Positions 1 through 10,749 of a stretch of DNA of 64,000 nt are shown here, in pieces (positions within the stretch are counted from its first letter, which is position 1; every line of letters starts with the position of its first letter). The notes below the pieces were generated by a model. The model worked only from the letters and a program-made list of their open reading frames with translations. It ran no database searches and was not told where the DNA came from. The position numbers were made by a program, and so were the translations under genes. The DNA comes from Undaria pinnatifida (lineage: Eukaryota > Sar > Phaeophyceae > Laminariales > Alariaceae): the NCBI GenBank assembly GCA_012845835.1, contig JABAKD010000019.1:8413346-8477345 (forward strand). Reading direction: 5' to 3'.

Positions 1-714
1 GAGGGGTATACAACTCTATCAACTCTACAAAAATCAGTGACGTAAGTAACATGTTGTACTACTGCCTCGTAAAAAAAAAACTGAAAAAGACGATCGCTGC
101 TCTTGTGATGATGGTGTGCGGGCGGGTCGGGGGTAATCAAAACTTGTTATCAACACAACAGTACGTTTGTTTTTTTTGTACCCCCCTCTATTTGGGGACT
201 CGGAAATGGGAGTGTAGTGACATTGCTTTTTAGTTTCGTCGTGTTCTCCTGCCGCACGTGTTTTCTTCGCACGAAATTGCGTAAGAGATATTGCTAAGAT
301 ACGGCCTCGAAAAGCCTGTAATTATCCGATTTTAATTTATTTGGATGGGTTTCGTATGATAAGGTTGGCGTTTTAAATTCGGGATAGTCAGGAAATAGAT
401 TGAAGACACGTGCCTCTGATCTCAGAAACCATCCGGGGCTCTGGTGGAATCGAATAAAGCTACGTCTCTACGAAGGATAAGAAAGTGAGTACTCTCCGAG
501 GACCTGCTCAATTGGAAGACCTGCAGGGGACACTCTGTCCCCGCCCAATACCCATACAATATCACATTATATAAGTTTTAAAAGCGTTATGCTATTAAGT
601 CCATATTGGTTCTTCGGCAGGGGGGCTCGGGTACCCTACGGAATATCATGTGTGCGCCTCCCACCCCACGACCGGAAAATAAAAAAAAGAGCGATTAAGT
701 TTTCAAGGGTGTGT

Positions 715-1225
715 CCAGTACGGTACCGGTATTCTCGGTACCGGTATATTGATGTCGTACCGAACTTACCGAAGTGTCCGGTACCGGTATTGACGTCGTA
801 TCGAACTTACCGAAGTGGTATTGGAGGTGTACCGAACTTACCGAAGTGTCCGGCACCGGTACGAAAGTTTGTACCGGTACCGCCGGTACCGGTATCGATG
901 CCGTACCGAACTTACCGAAGTTTCCGGCACCGGTATTGATGTCGTACCGAACTTACCGAAGTTTTCGGTGCCGGTATTGATGTCGTACCGAACTTACCCA
1001 AGTTTCCGGTACCGGTATTGATGTCGCACCGAACTTACGGGAGCGTCCGGTACCGGTACGAAAGCCTGCACCGGTGCCAGCACACACTTGAACACATATA
1101 CCGGCTGTACCGGCGGTATATACCACCAGCAAGGTACCGACGCACAGTTGCGCTTAGGCATAAACTGGACATAAACCGGCGGTACATGTACAGAGCAAAT
1201 CCGATATTGGCCGGGGGCACCCGCT
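715..1225. repeat. Left subterminal array of the large hAT element
   Basis: About eight degenerate units of ~41 bp carry GTACCGAACTTACCGAAGT followed by a palindromic CGGTACCGGTA block. The last ~150 bp switch to looser GGTAC/CGGCGG motifs. Subterminal repeats of this kind are known transposase-binding sites in hAT elements; that role here is inference. The array is open in several frames, but the predicted peptides simply repeat Tyr-Arg-Thr and are not genes. Confidence 0.8.
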
Positions 1226-1582
1226 GAGGTATATATTTGAAGTGAATTATAATTAGTTCTTGTTTTCAATATTTTTCTCTTATTTGATCCTTGTCTTGAT
1301 ATGCTGTTCGAAAGGTAAGGTACCCTTTGAATTATCAGCAGGGCGCAGTCTTCTCGTCGATCGTTTCGACGTACACGCCATTTGAGTATAAAGACGAGGC
1401 TTCACGCGCCCCTTCCGTCCGAAAACCGGCCGGCACCGGGAAACCATCGGCGGCTTTGATCGTCTCCGCCGGCAATTCAAACACCTCTCCCGTGAGCGAC
1501 TTGTGCACAGGAGCAGGCAAATCACCGGCACGACTTTCTTTTCCGCATCCACGTCGATACGTTCTGCCGTCGGCGCTGGTGT

Positions 1583-1915
1583 GGTTGGTTTGTGCCTGCG
1601 AACAAGTCTGATGTATGATGTGTATGACTGCATAGAATCTACGGAGATGGTAGAGTAGAACTATTGATATGATTGGCGGTCCCAATCTTCGATATGTTCG
1701 AGTTGAGCCTTTGGCGCAGTGTGTACTAGTACTACTGCTGTTACTCAGTTCACTTCTTGTTATCTTCGGATGTGTATGTTCAGAGTGGCCTCCGGGATTC
1801 CGGCACTTTAATATACATTCTATCTTCTTATCTTCTCCGCCTGATGGTTCCTCGTCGGGTGTCGAGAGCAATCTCCCCGTGGAGCCACCCTACGCCGGGC
1901 ATACAGATTGTCGAT
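1583..1915. repeat. Left copy of a ~335-bp direct repeat (LTR-like)
   Basis: This segment is highly similar to 7695-8030, in the same orientation and about 6.1 kb away. It starts near TGGTTGG and both copies run through ...GCATACAGATTGTCGAT. The pair may be the terminal repeats of an old LTR-type insertion inside the hAT element. The CA end expected of an LTR is not at the point where the copies diverge and no reverse transcriptase is visible between them. A duplicated internal segment of the transposon is equally possible. Confidence 0.5.
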
Positions 1916-1947
1916 TATGCTAGTACGATCGTACGACAAGACAAGTT

Positions 1948-2595
1948 GTGCCATTGAACGTGGAGTGCTCTGAGGAGCTCGAGATGAAGATGATTGTCGA
2001 CTGCAGCGGCTTTTGCGTAGGCTACAGTCGAAATGGAGGGGAATCAAATTGCTGGGAAGGTTACTCAGTCTCCGAGGACCACAAGGTCGAGACCCAATGT
2101 TTAACTGACAAGCGCATGGCTTGGTTTGCTGCATTGCAAGTACAGAATCTTGCCAGGACAATCCTCCGTGGAGAGGAGCCATTCGCGGAATGGACAGACG
2201 CCCAAGGGAACGCTGCATTCCCGACGACTCAAGAATTCCTAAAGGAAATTATTCTGGAGACCGTCGGCCAGTTGAAATGGCAACGAAGGCAACGATTCCA
2301 TGAGCAGCAGCAAGAGCTATATAAAATTATAGCTTCAGTAGTAATAGCGTGGACATCGGAGGAAAAGCGACTGGAGGAAATTAACGCTGACCAACCCGAG
2401 TCGGGAAGGTTGGAAGAGGACGCAGAAGCGGGAGAGCCAGAAACGCCACCGCAACCGCCCGAGTCGCTACCGCCGCAGCAGTCGCTGGCCGCGCAGCCGC
2501 TGGCCCTCTTGTCGCCACCGGGGGAAGTAGGCGGAGTTGAGCACGAAGATGTGATGGTATCCAAGAACATGGTGGTTGAGGTTGGAGGAGTATGA
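1948..2595 (+). CDS. Unassigned 215-aa ORF inside the hAT element
   Basis: I do not recognise this protein. The first ~140 residues are of mixed composition, with Trp and Cys residues and an aliphatic stretch around ETVGQLKWQRRQRFHEQQQE. The remainder is acidic and then Pro/Gln-rich (PPQPPESLPPQQ). It begins 33 bp after the left ~335-bp direct repeat. It could be an accessory ORF of the transposon, an exon of the BED-finger protein further right, or the remnant of another insertion. No domain was identified. Confidence 0.4.
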   Translation: MPLNVECSEELEMKMIVDCSGFCVGYSRNGGESNCWEGYSVSEDHKVETQCLTDKRMAWFAALQVQNLARTILRGEEPFAEWTDAQGNAAFPTTQEFLKEIILETVGQLKWQRRQRFHEQQQELYKIIASVVIAWTSEEKRLEEINADQPESGRLEEDAEAGEPETPPQPPESLPPQQSLAAQPLALLSPPGEVGGVEHEDVMVSKNMVVEVGGV

Positions 2596-3547
2596 CGTGT
2601 GATGGGGCAAAAGGGGTGATGGGGTCTATGCAGATGGTCAAGGAGGAAGAGCTGCTTCAGCAGCAGCCGCGCCAGTAGCAGCCACAACTACCTGGTGCTG
2701 CCGCCCCGGATCCGTGGCCACCCCCATTGTCAGCAGATTTTGATGAGAGCAACAGAGAGCCGGAGATCGGAAGGCATGATGTTCTGTTTCTTGTTTTGGG
2801 AGGCAGAGCAACAGCAGGGTTGTTTGCGTTTGGAAAATGCAAAGCGAAGGGAGGTCAGAGCGATCGCGAGCAGGATGGAAGCGATTGGAAGCGAGAAGGC
2901 ATTGGCACTGGTTTGTTCTTCAGTATCTTTGGGGGTTGGGGGCACGAGACGCCTGGTCGGCGCCTAACCCGTCCGCGGCGAACACGTGTACGCGAAAAGA
3001 GGTGACCTGCTACAAGCTTCGAGATCGAAAAAGCACGTTTTATTTCAAGTACTGCAGCAGTAGTACCAAAACAGGCTTGTTAGTCGAATGATAATACCTG
3101 GTATGCAACAACTGGTATATTTAGCGGTTTATAGCGAATACTATTTTTTTGGTTGGCATAGCACTTACTCGAGGTAGGGTCAGTTGAATGATGCTATACT
3201 ACAACTGGTATTATCGTCTCTGCTGACCAAGCTCGCATACCAAAATGCTGAATATTCTCTGTCGATTTTAGAGGGATGAGCGATTCTTATTAGTAGTGAT
3301 GTTTGCTATCGCCGAGCATGTGATAGCGCTCACCTGCGATAGCCGAATTTTCTGTCGCATATGATGTGAGTTGGCACTTTGGTTCATTTCCATTCAACCG
3401 TTCTCCCTCAGTTGCAAAGAGTTGAAAAAAAACGGTTACTGCCGAAAGCATGACTTTTTATCCTGGTCGTTGGAAAATATCACGGTATTGTTTGGTGTAT
3501 GAGCGGTCTATCCTGGTACCTGGTACATGAAATATTATAAAAATTAA

Positions 3548-3735
3548 AATACACTCCAGCTGTGAGATCGAATATTCTGTCGAAACTCATCTTTGCAAGC
3601 TGTGTGTGATACTCCGATCGCGCGTATTACGGGTTGTGTGTCCTCATTCTGGATATAGGTCGGCGACTCCCCTTACAATTACAGTGTAGCTATCAGGGTC
3701 AACAGGGTGATGTTAGGCAGTCTGTGCGCGGAAAC
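3548..3735 (+). repeat. Dispersed repeat A, left-end copy
   Basis: The copy starts at ATACACTCCAGCTGTGAGAT, passes through TTTGCAAGCTGTGTGTGATAC and GATCGCGCGTATTAC, and ends near GGGTCAACAGGGTGATGTTA. It matches 24,441-24,600 closely and the reverse complements at 25,832-26,060 and 38,897-39,080. From the 22,977-26,060 copy this repeat appears to be the long terminal inverted repeat of a DNA transposon. Here it lies alone inside the large hAT element. Confidence 0.7.
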
Positions 3736-4599
3736 TATAAAACCCGTTTCTGAGGGGGACAAAATCTGACAGCTGTGGAAGGAAATGCATCAGTTTATCA
3801 AGTGAATACTGTAAGTCCAATAACTGGTGAGGGGAGGGCGGAGTTTTTAAGGACGTGGGGGCCTGATTTTGATCAAAAGGGGGGCGGGAGGGGGGGAGGG
3901 GGGGGAGGGGTATATACATATTTTTTGGTTGACCGAGGGCGCACAACAAAAAATAAAATCGACACCTCCGTACCAATTTTTTTTTCGCCCTTCCAGAGGG
4001 TGTAGGGGGGTACGGAGACCCCATCCCCCCCTCCATTACGCCATATAGTTTCCTATGCAAAGAACTCCTATTTTAAATCCTATATAATAAAGGGGCAGCG
4101 ACCTTGCAGCGACAGGTATTAGACTATATAGCAGACACGCAGCCCCCTGGTCGCGCAGCAGCAGCCTGCGTACCAGCTACGCACAGCGCAGAGCAACGGA
4201 GAAGAAGGGAGAGAGCAAGAGAGAGTGGTCACAATGAGCACAGCCTCCACGGTGAAGGGACCCCTGCTACAACCCTTCGACGAGACAGCTTGGCTACAAA
4301 GCGTCTGCGGAAAGCCAGCCGATGGCGCGGACTTCATGCTGCTGCGGGGCCAACTTCGGTGACGGTTCAGGATTGGACGAGGGCCAGGCCATAGAGCATG
4401 AGTGTTCGGCACAGCACAGGGAGTGAGTGGAGATGCATGAGGGCTGTAGTGTGATATTGGAGGGTATCGTGTACCTCGCAGCAGCAGCATCGGCAAGCAC
4501 TGGAAAGTCAAAACTCTGGTTTATCATATGTAACAGTGCTCACCATCGACCAGTGTGTGTCGTTCTGCCTCCTCCCGAATAACTGACAACATCAGCAGC

Positions 4600-4665
4600 A
4601 ACAAAAGCCTAGCCTTGGCAGCAGCAGCAGCAGCAGAAGCAGAGCAGCAATACCAGAAGCGCCAG
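4600..4665. repeat. AGC trinucleotide-rich tract
   Basis: A short stretch of (CAG/AGC) units, partly interrupted, lies upstream of the BED-finger exon within the hAT element. It is simple-sequence DNA with no independent function visible. Confidence 0.6.
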
Positions 4666-4775
4666 AAGCCGTAGCCGCATGATCAAAATCCCCAAAATAA
4701 ACGGGCACGAAATGCGAACCAACTAGGTTACTCCGCGTCCCTGCTGGTCCCTGCACGCCTTTCGCATGCGAGCAG

Positions 4776-4920
4776 AGCACTTTCGCCTATCGGAAAAATC
4801 GCCGCGAAGACCAGCAGCGGCAACTGGGTGTGCAAGAAGTGCAAGCGCGATTTCGGACGCAATATAGAGCAACTGAGCCGGACCCACGTGGAGACTCACG
4901 AACAGTCGCTCCAGCACAAA
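4776..4920 (+). CDS. BED-type zinc finger exon of a hAT transposase-like protein
   Basis: One frame reads SPIGKIAAKTSSGNWVCKKC then KRDFGRNIEQLSRTHVETH. The pattern is Trp-Val-Cys-x2-Cys, an aromatic position four residues on, 14 residues between the second Cys and the first His, then His-x3-His. This resembles the BED finger at the N terminus of many hAT transposases, which binds transposon ends. The exon is bounded by an AG at 4774-4775 and AAA|GTGAGG at 4920/4921. It sits inside an element whose ends are hAT-like, which supports the call. The upstream exon is unknown. Confidence 0.55.
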
Positions 4921-5323
4921 GTGAGGACTCGTGAGGACAGCAGTTGTTGCACTCGCTAGCACAAACAGTTTCGATAAAATGTTGAAAACGTCAGTTGTGA
5001 GTACGAACGATTGAATGGTTGAAACTCAACTTTGCAAGCTGCGTGGTACATTAAATCTATGTTTTATTTATGATATGGTGTTTGTGAAATATACCTGGTT
5101 GTTAATACACCGCTTCACAATTTTTACGGGAGGTCGTTCGCGCGTGTTTAGCAGTTTGGGAACTGCCACGCTGGATGTATTTTAGTGGCGCAGCGTATGA
5201 GGCTGCAGGCCTTGTCGATATGTGTATGTGAAAAGCAGGAGCAAATTCGTATTTTCGTTCGACGGATGATCAATTGCTATTGCTCATGTCGCAAGTTGCA
5301 TGTCGACCAACGTTTCTCGACAG

Positions 5324-5665
5324 GGGTGTTGGTGCCGAGGCGGCGGTGGGGAGCGGGCGCACATTGCTGAATTTTTCAAACCGAAGAGCGCCACGGACGG
5401 CGCGAAGGAGTCGCCGGTGTTGATGGACAGTAGTAGCGGCGGGGGCGCCAGCGGTGACGCTGACGTGGTGGCGACGGGAGTTGTGAACAGGGGTGAGGGT
5501 GGTGCGGGCGCGGGCAGTGACGCCGACGTGGTTGTGACGGGAGTTGTGAGCAAGGGTGAGGGTGGTGCGGGCGCGGGCAGTTTCGCTGACGTGGTCGCGA
5601 CGGGAGTTGTGAACGCCCTTCCGGTATTTCTCTTCCCCCTGACCTTTCGGGCAAGTTTGGACTGA
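5324..5665 (+). CDS. Possible second exon of the hAT protein, with 75-bp internal repeats
   Basis: After an acceptor CAG at 5321-5323 the frame reads GCWCRGGGGERAHIAEFFKP and continues to a TGA at 5663. The AEFFKPKS segment resembles the linker that often follows BED fingers in hAT transposases. It then holds three ~75-bp tandem copies coding for variants of DADVVATGVVNRGEGGAGAG. The phase (0) agrees with the upstream BED exon. No DDE catalytic core follows, so the product would lack transposase activity. Splicing between the two exons is inference. Confidence 0.4.
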   Translation, partial: GCWCRGGGGERAHIAEFFKPKSATDGAKESPVLMDSSSGGGASGDADVVATGVVNRGEGGAGAGSDADVVVTGVVSKGEGGAGAGSFADVVATGVVNALPVFLFPLTFRASLD

Positions 5666-7694
5666 TGATATGATGTCTCCAAGGAGAAATAAACTTTTTT
5701 GTTGTCTAATTTGTTTATTTCGCGCTTGTTCCGCGCACTACCGTATCGACGGTGGTCGCAGAAGTAAGTTGGCAGAAGCAAGCCGACGCGTTCGTCGGTC
5801 CTGAGACGATGTGGGGGCAAGTTGGAGGGGGGTTTGTGCCCAAGCGCGGCGCTTGCCCACCATTGATCATTTCTGACTACATTGGCCACCTTGCATTGAC
5901 GCAAGGATTTACATACCTAAACAACCTAAAGTACAGTTTGACATCCCTTGCTCTTGCAATGTTGGCTTGCTTGCCAAGCCTCTTTGTTAACGCAAGAGTG
6001 TGCAGTAAACCATCAATAGCGGCACAGCCAGAAACGAACCACCAAGCAAGCAAACAAACCAAAAAAAAATGTCAATGATAAAAAATATGAATATTTTTTA
6101 TTCGGGCCTCGGGGGGGGGGGAGGTCGGTGTGCGAGATAACTTTGCTTGTGCGCCCTCGGGTTGACCGGGAAAAGTCCGCATATGATATATGCATCCGTG
6201 CTTCATTTCTTTGGTTTCAATAACGAGAGTAACGAGAGGTGATTGATAGGGTGGTTGCGTTTTTAACACACAACTGAATTTTCAACCCTGCCTGGTGTTA
6301 TGCCTGCATTAATACAGTAGTTCCTGTGGTACCAGGTATGAGAATCGTAGTTTATTGACGTATTTTCTGGGCAATAGTGGATGATAGGATTGTGTTCACC
6401 CCCCCCCCCCCCAATGCCGTACAAAACCGAGTGATCAGGGGGGAAGGGTAGATAGATTCAAGGCTTATACTATCCACAGGTGATCACACGTCATGTACGA
6501 ACGAACGCACAGCAGTAGTACACGAGCACAATATTTGTTGTTTTTGGGAGCGTTAGACAAGGAAATTCGAGATCTTTATCTTTGAGCTGGTGGGGCGGAA
6601 AGAGATATCGATCGTTCACGTGACATAATATTTTCATCTCGTGGATTTACCGCGGGACATCACCACTGCCGTAGTCTTGCGATGAACTCCTGGTGATATG
6701 GAGGTCGAGCTGGCAGGATGCTTGATCTCTTTGAACAGGTAGAGTAGGTAGGTATGATGAATGCTGACTTCCATGGTTAGTTGAAAAATCACATGTCCCA
6801 ATCAAGGTGTCCTGTAATACTAACGCGTTTTGAGAGCTTGGTATGGACTAAACCAGAGCGGAACTGGTTGGACAAAATCTTGCTTGACTCCGGAGTGGGG
6901 GAGTTGGACTCCGGAGTGGGGAGGTTACATCTTAGCTAATATGTTGGGTCATGAAATAATAGTTGGAGGCGATGCTCCTACATTTTTTTTATCTGAGGAT
7001 GATATTTTTGAGTTTGTATTAATCTAGGATCGAATGAGCATCATCATGACAGTCACGAGCAGGAGGGATGTAGGATTCACCATGTGCTTGTATCAATGTC
7101 CGATAGTCAAGCTCGGGTCTGCGTTGATACTATTAGTTATACTATATTTCATTTTGCCTGGCGCATGTCGAGAACGAGAGTATCTACCACCAGAATTTTG
7201 CTTGATCGGAGACTTGGAAGTATATAAATTTGGGGGAACGATATTGGTTGTTTTTGAGTACGTATTGTATAAGGAAATTTGATACTTGGTATTTTCATCT
7301 TGATTTCAGGATTAAATTTCGCTTGATCAAAGGCTTGGGAGTATAATAATTTGAGCAAACAATTTGAGGTGAGATGTAGGTGGTTTCGTGGTAATCTTAG
7401 GCTTGATTTATTGACAATCGAGAGTTTTTTTTTCTGGTCTTACACGGACGAGTCCTACTGCACTCTTGATCGCCCATATTCCTATATTCTTAACAGCAAT
7501 TTCCGTAACGATCACTGCGGTTCAATTCCGCTAGCTACGACGTTGAGTATCAATATTCGAGTTTTGGAGCAGAGGCAGTATTGGTTTGAAATTGACTTTG
7601 GATATTTGAGTCATGTACTTTGTTTGAATAAGCACGGTTCCGTATAGTGCGCTTTGGTTCAACGTTATCATGGCGTGCACGCAGGCAGAGGGAA
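5666..7694. other. Interior of the hAT element without recognisable genes
   Basis: This ~2-kb stretch holds short G- or C-tracts (for example 6110-6121 and 6400-6412) and scattered ORFs of 60-100 codons with no protein-like character. I examined it for a hAT catalytic or dimerisation domain on both strands and saw none. A purine-rich stretch (GCAGGCAGAGGGAA) ends directly at the start of the right ~335-bp direct repeat. Confidence 0.5.
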
Positions 7695-8030
7695 TGTTGG
7701 TTTACGCCTGCGCACAAGTCTGATGTATGATGTGTATGACTGCATAAAATCTACGGAGATGGTAGAGTAGAACTAATGATATGATTGGCGGTCCCAATCT
7801 TCGATATGAGTTGAGCCCCCTTTGGCGCAGTGTGTACTAGTACTACTGCTGTTACTCAGTTCACTTTTTTGTTATCTTCGGGTGTGCATGTTCAGAGTGG
7901 CCTCCGGGCCTCCGGCACTTTTATATATCTTCTGTTTTCTCATCCTCTCCTCCGCCTGATGGTCCCTCGTCGGGTGACGAGAGCAATCTCCCCGTGGAGC
8001 CACCCTACGCCGGGCATACAGATTGTCGAT
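7695..8030. repeat. Right copy of the ~335-bp direct repeat (LTR-like)
   Basis: Same orientation as 1583-1915 and highly similar through its length. It begins TGTTGG just after a polypurine-like stretch, as a 3' LTR would. No short target duplication flanking the pair could be read with confidence. If it is an LTR pair, the insertion is old and broken; if not, it is an internal duplication of the transposon. Confidence 0.5.
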
Positions 8031-8261
8031 GAGGTGTGTGGGAGCTGGCAAAGATGACCCGCCACCAAAAGCGGTGGCATGATTGCTGGAGGCCACTTCA
8101 TTCTGGGAAGTTGCGCCCTTGCTCATGCGTGCTCAGAGTCTCGGTATACCGAGCGTACTGGAAGATGCTTGGGGACCGGGGTGTGTGTGGCTTGGAGTGC
8201 TTCCTGCGGCCAAAGCTCCAAGGGATGACGTCACAATGTGGTGGAATCGGGTTGATATCGT

Positions 8262-8612
8262 CGTGCCAAACGTACCGAAGTGTCCGGTACCGGGTTGATG
8301 TTGTGCCGATCTTACCAAAGTGTCCGGTACCGGTAACGGTGTTGTACCGGTACCGGTACCGGCTCCGGTATATACGTGCATACCGGTACCGCCGGTACCG
8401 TATATTGATGTCGTACCGAACTTACCGAAGTTTCCGGTACCAGTGTTGATGTCGTACCGAACTTACCGAAGTGTCCGGTACCGGTACTGATGTCGTACCG
8501 AACTTACCGAAGTTTCCGGTACCGGTATTGACACCGCACGGAACTTACCGAAGTGTCCGGTTCCGGTAATACCGGCGTATATACCGCCGGTACGCCTCGG
8601 TACGTACCGTAC
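8262..8612. repeat. Right subterminal array of the large hAT element
   Basis: Roughly seven units carry the same GTACCGAACTTACCGAAGT core and CGGTACCGGTA palindrome as the left array at 715-1225. The array runs to the right terminus, where GTACCGTACCGAACACACCC mirrors the left end. Confidence 0.8.
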
Positions 8613-8640
8613 CGAACACACCCTTGAAAGTTTTCATGGG

Positions 8641-9045
8641 TAGCCGGTCGCCCCGGTGGGTCATAAAAACTGGTTACCCTCGGATGCTACGATTAATCTG
8701 CGGTTGATAGAGTTGGTTCTGGGGTTCGAATCCCACGTGCGTTTGAACTTTGAGTCTATTTCGGTCTATCTGCAAAAACCAAAATAAAAGGACTCAAAGG
8801 AACCAAAGGAATCAAGTGCCGAGAGCGCCTAGCAGGGTGGGTACGCGCAATTCGATGCGAGTCGACGAAGGAATAAACAGCTGAAGAAGCATTGTCGCGA
8901 TAAATATGAAGGCATGTACCGCCGTGGCGGGGAGCGGGGAGAAGAGCCCGCTTAGTGACCGCGGATCTGACTTACGTATAGGGGGGGATAAGGAGAAAGA
9001 AAAGCGCGAGGATAATAATAGATGGCACGAGAAGAAAAAAAAAGG
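8641..9045 (+). mobile_element. tRNA-derived SINE, copy 1
   Basis: The 5' part reads GCCGGTCGCCCCGGTGGG and later GGTTCGAATCCCACG, matching the A- and B-box regions of a tRNA head. The body contains GAGAGCGCCTAGCAG, GATGCGAGTCGACGA and GAGGATAATA, which recur in the other copies. It lies seven bases after the right target duplication of the hAT element. Confidence 0.75.
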
Positions 9046-9084
9046 GACGTACGTACAAACACCAACAACGCGCAATGGCAGCAA

Positions 9085-9815
9085 AGCTACCGTAATTGTG
9101 TTGGGTTTGGTTGGGTTGCGTCGGAGCTGGATTGAGTTGTGTTTTGTTGGGTTGCGTCGGAGCTGGATTGAGTTGTGTTTTGTTGTGTTGTGTTGTGTTG
9201 TGTTGTGTTGTGTTGTGATGTGTTGTGTTGTGATGTGTTGCGTTGTGTTGTGTTGGTGTTGTGTTGTGTTGTGTTGTGTTGTGTTGTGTTGTGTTGTGTT
9301 GTGTTGTGTTGTGTTGTGTTGTGTTGTGTTGTGATGTGTTGCGTTGTGTTGTGTTGTGTTGTGTTGTGTTGTGTTGTGTTGTGTTGTGTTGTGTTGTGTT
9401 GTGTTGTGTTGTGTTGTGTTGCGTTTTGTTTTGTTTTGTTGTGTTGTGTTGTGTTGTGTTGTGTTGTGTTGTATTGCGTTGCGTTGCGTTGCGTTGTGTT
9501 GTGCTGTGTTGTGTTGTGTTGTGTTGTGTTGTGTTGTGTTGTGTTGTGTTGTGTTGTGTTGTGTTGTGTTGTGTTGTGTTGGGTTGGGTTGGGTTGGGTT
9601 GGGTTGGGTTGGATTGGGTTGGGTTGGGTTGGGTTGGGTTGGGTTGGGTTGGGTTGGGTTGTGTTGTGTTGTGTTGGGTTGTGTTGGGTTGTGTTGGGTT
9701 GTGTTGTGTTGTGTTGGGTTGTGTTGTGGTGGGTTGTGTTGTGTTGGGTTGTGTTGTGTTGGGTTGGGGTGTTGTGTTGGGTTGGGGTGTTGGGTTGGGT
9801 TGGGACTTTCCTACC
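9085..9815. repeat. Long pentanucleotide array, TGTTG changing to GGTTG
   Basis: About 730 bp consist almost wholly of 5-bp units: TTGTG variants up to ~9580, TTGGG from ~9580 to ~9660, then a mixture. All three frames on both strands stay open because the unit lacks stops. The long Cys-Val-Val-Leu and Asn-Thr-Thr-Gln peptides are therefore artefacts. Confidence 0.95.
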
Positions 9816-10029
9816 AACGCAGGCAGTTGACGACAGTCGTTACAAATTAACCACCAGCGCATGTCCCTCGCGAGCGATGCAGTATATTTTGCTTGGTTTT
9901 ACGGTACTCCTCCTTGTCTGGGCCCCGGAAATGGAACCTTTTTTTTTGCACCGCGATTTGTTTGTTTTGCGTGCTCTTGCGTGTTGCGCCCCACAGCAAC
10001 AAAAAAAGTGCATATTATAGCCAAGTTAT

Positions 10030-10165
10030 GGCACAAAATAAGTTTCGACGAAACTCTCGATGTCACAGCTAACGTGTCTTTCTCCCACAGCAACAAAAAA
10101 CTGCCTACGAGCACAAAATGAGTTTCGGCGAAATTCTCGATCTCGCAGCTGGCGTATATTTCTGA
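10030..10165. repeat. Two tandem units related to repeat A
   Basis: The block ACAAAATAAGTTTCGACGAA-ACTCTCGATGTCACAGCT occurs at ~10,031-10,072 and again, diverged, at ~10,115-10,155. It resembles the reverse complement of the outer part of repeat A (CGATCTCGCAGCTGGAGTG). Confidence 0.5.
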
Positions 10166-10749
10166 CGCGTGTTTTCTTCACATCTTTCTCCTCATGTTCA
10201 TCAGAAAACGCGGGCGTAGACGACAGCTCGTCGACGAAGGAAGTCGATAGTCGAGCGTGGGAGAGACGAAGAGCGACGACAGAGTGGCACGGTAAATAAA
10301 CAGTCCCCATATCATCGATGTCACAGCTAACGGAACCCAGTTTGGGTGCTGCGCCGACGCCGGCACCGGCTGGGGGGTGTCATCTGCTTTGCCGCTATGT
10401 TCTTGCGTGATTGATTATTTATCTTCGTTTCTTCTGGTTGGTGTTGGGTACGGGCGGTATCGGAACCACTACTACTGTCGCCCGAAACAGTGCACAAGTG
10501 CAAGACCATGCGGCAATGCTCCTGCTCATACAGGAGGGTCATTCGAAACCCAATTTGGCTGCTGCCCCCGACGCTGGTTGGATGGCTTCATCTGCTCTGT
10601 CCCTAGTTGGTGGCAAGCTGTGATTATGCTTTCTTCTTTTTTTTCTCGTGCCCCGTTCGTTCCCAATGGCCTTTTTTCCTTTTTCTAGTTTTCCTCTTTC
10701 TTTTTATTTTTTATTTCCCCCTTTTTTTTTCTTCTTTTTTGTTGCAATT

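Larger units (their letters stand above)
704..8626. mobile_element. Large hAT-type DNA transposon, 7.9 kb
   Basis: The left end begins CAAGGGTGTGTCC and the right end is its inverted copy (reverse complement CAAGGGTGTGTTC). The flanking 8-mers are TAAGTTTT (696-703) and AAAGTTTT (8627-8634), which match at 7 of 8 positions. An 8-bp target duplication with ends beginning CA is the hAT signature. Inside each end lies an array of ~41-bp repeats. The interior holds a BED-finger-like exon (4776-4920), an FFKPKS-type exon (5324-5665), an unassigned ORF (1948-2595), two ~335-bp direct repeats and a piece of another dispersed repeat. I could not find a catalytic RNase-H-like domain or a C-terminal dimerisation domain, so it is probably non-autonomous or decayed. 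Confidence 0.75.

Noticed and set aside
715-1110. CRISPR-like appearance of regularly spaced palindromic repeats
   Set aside because: The units are contiguous ~41-bp tandem repeats without unique spacers, bounded by transposon ends in a eukaryotic genome.
1335-1871. Minus-strand frame in the left arm of the hAT element
   Set aside because: The part around SLTGEVFELPAETIKAADGF looks protein-like, but neighbouring frames are open too. No splice sites or domain could be tied to it.
9580-9660. Telomere-like TTGGG block
   Set aside because: The unit differs from the TTTAGGG repeat usual in algae and is part of a larger interspersed pentanucleotide array.
8972-9862. Long minus-strand frame of Asn-Thr-Thr-Gln-Pro repeats and plus-strand Cys-Val-Val-Leu frames
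   Set aside because: They are translations of a stop-free pentanucleotide array, open in every frame; no protein evidence.
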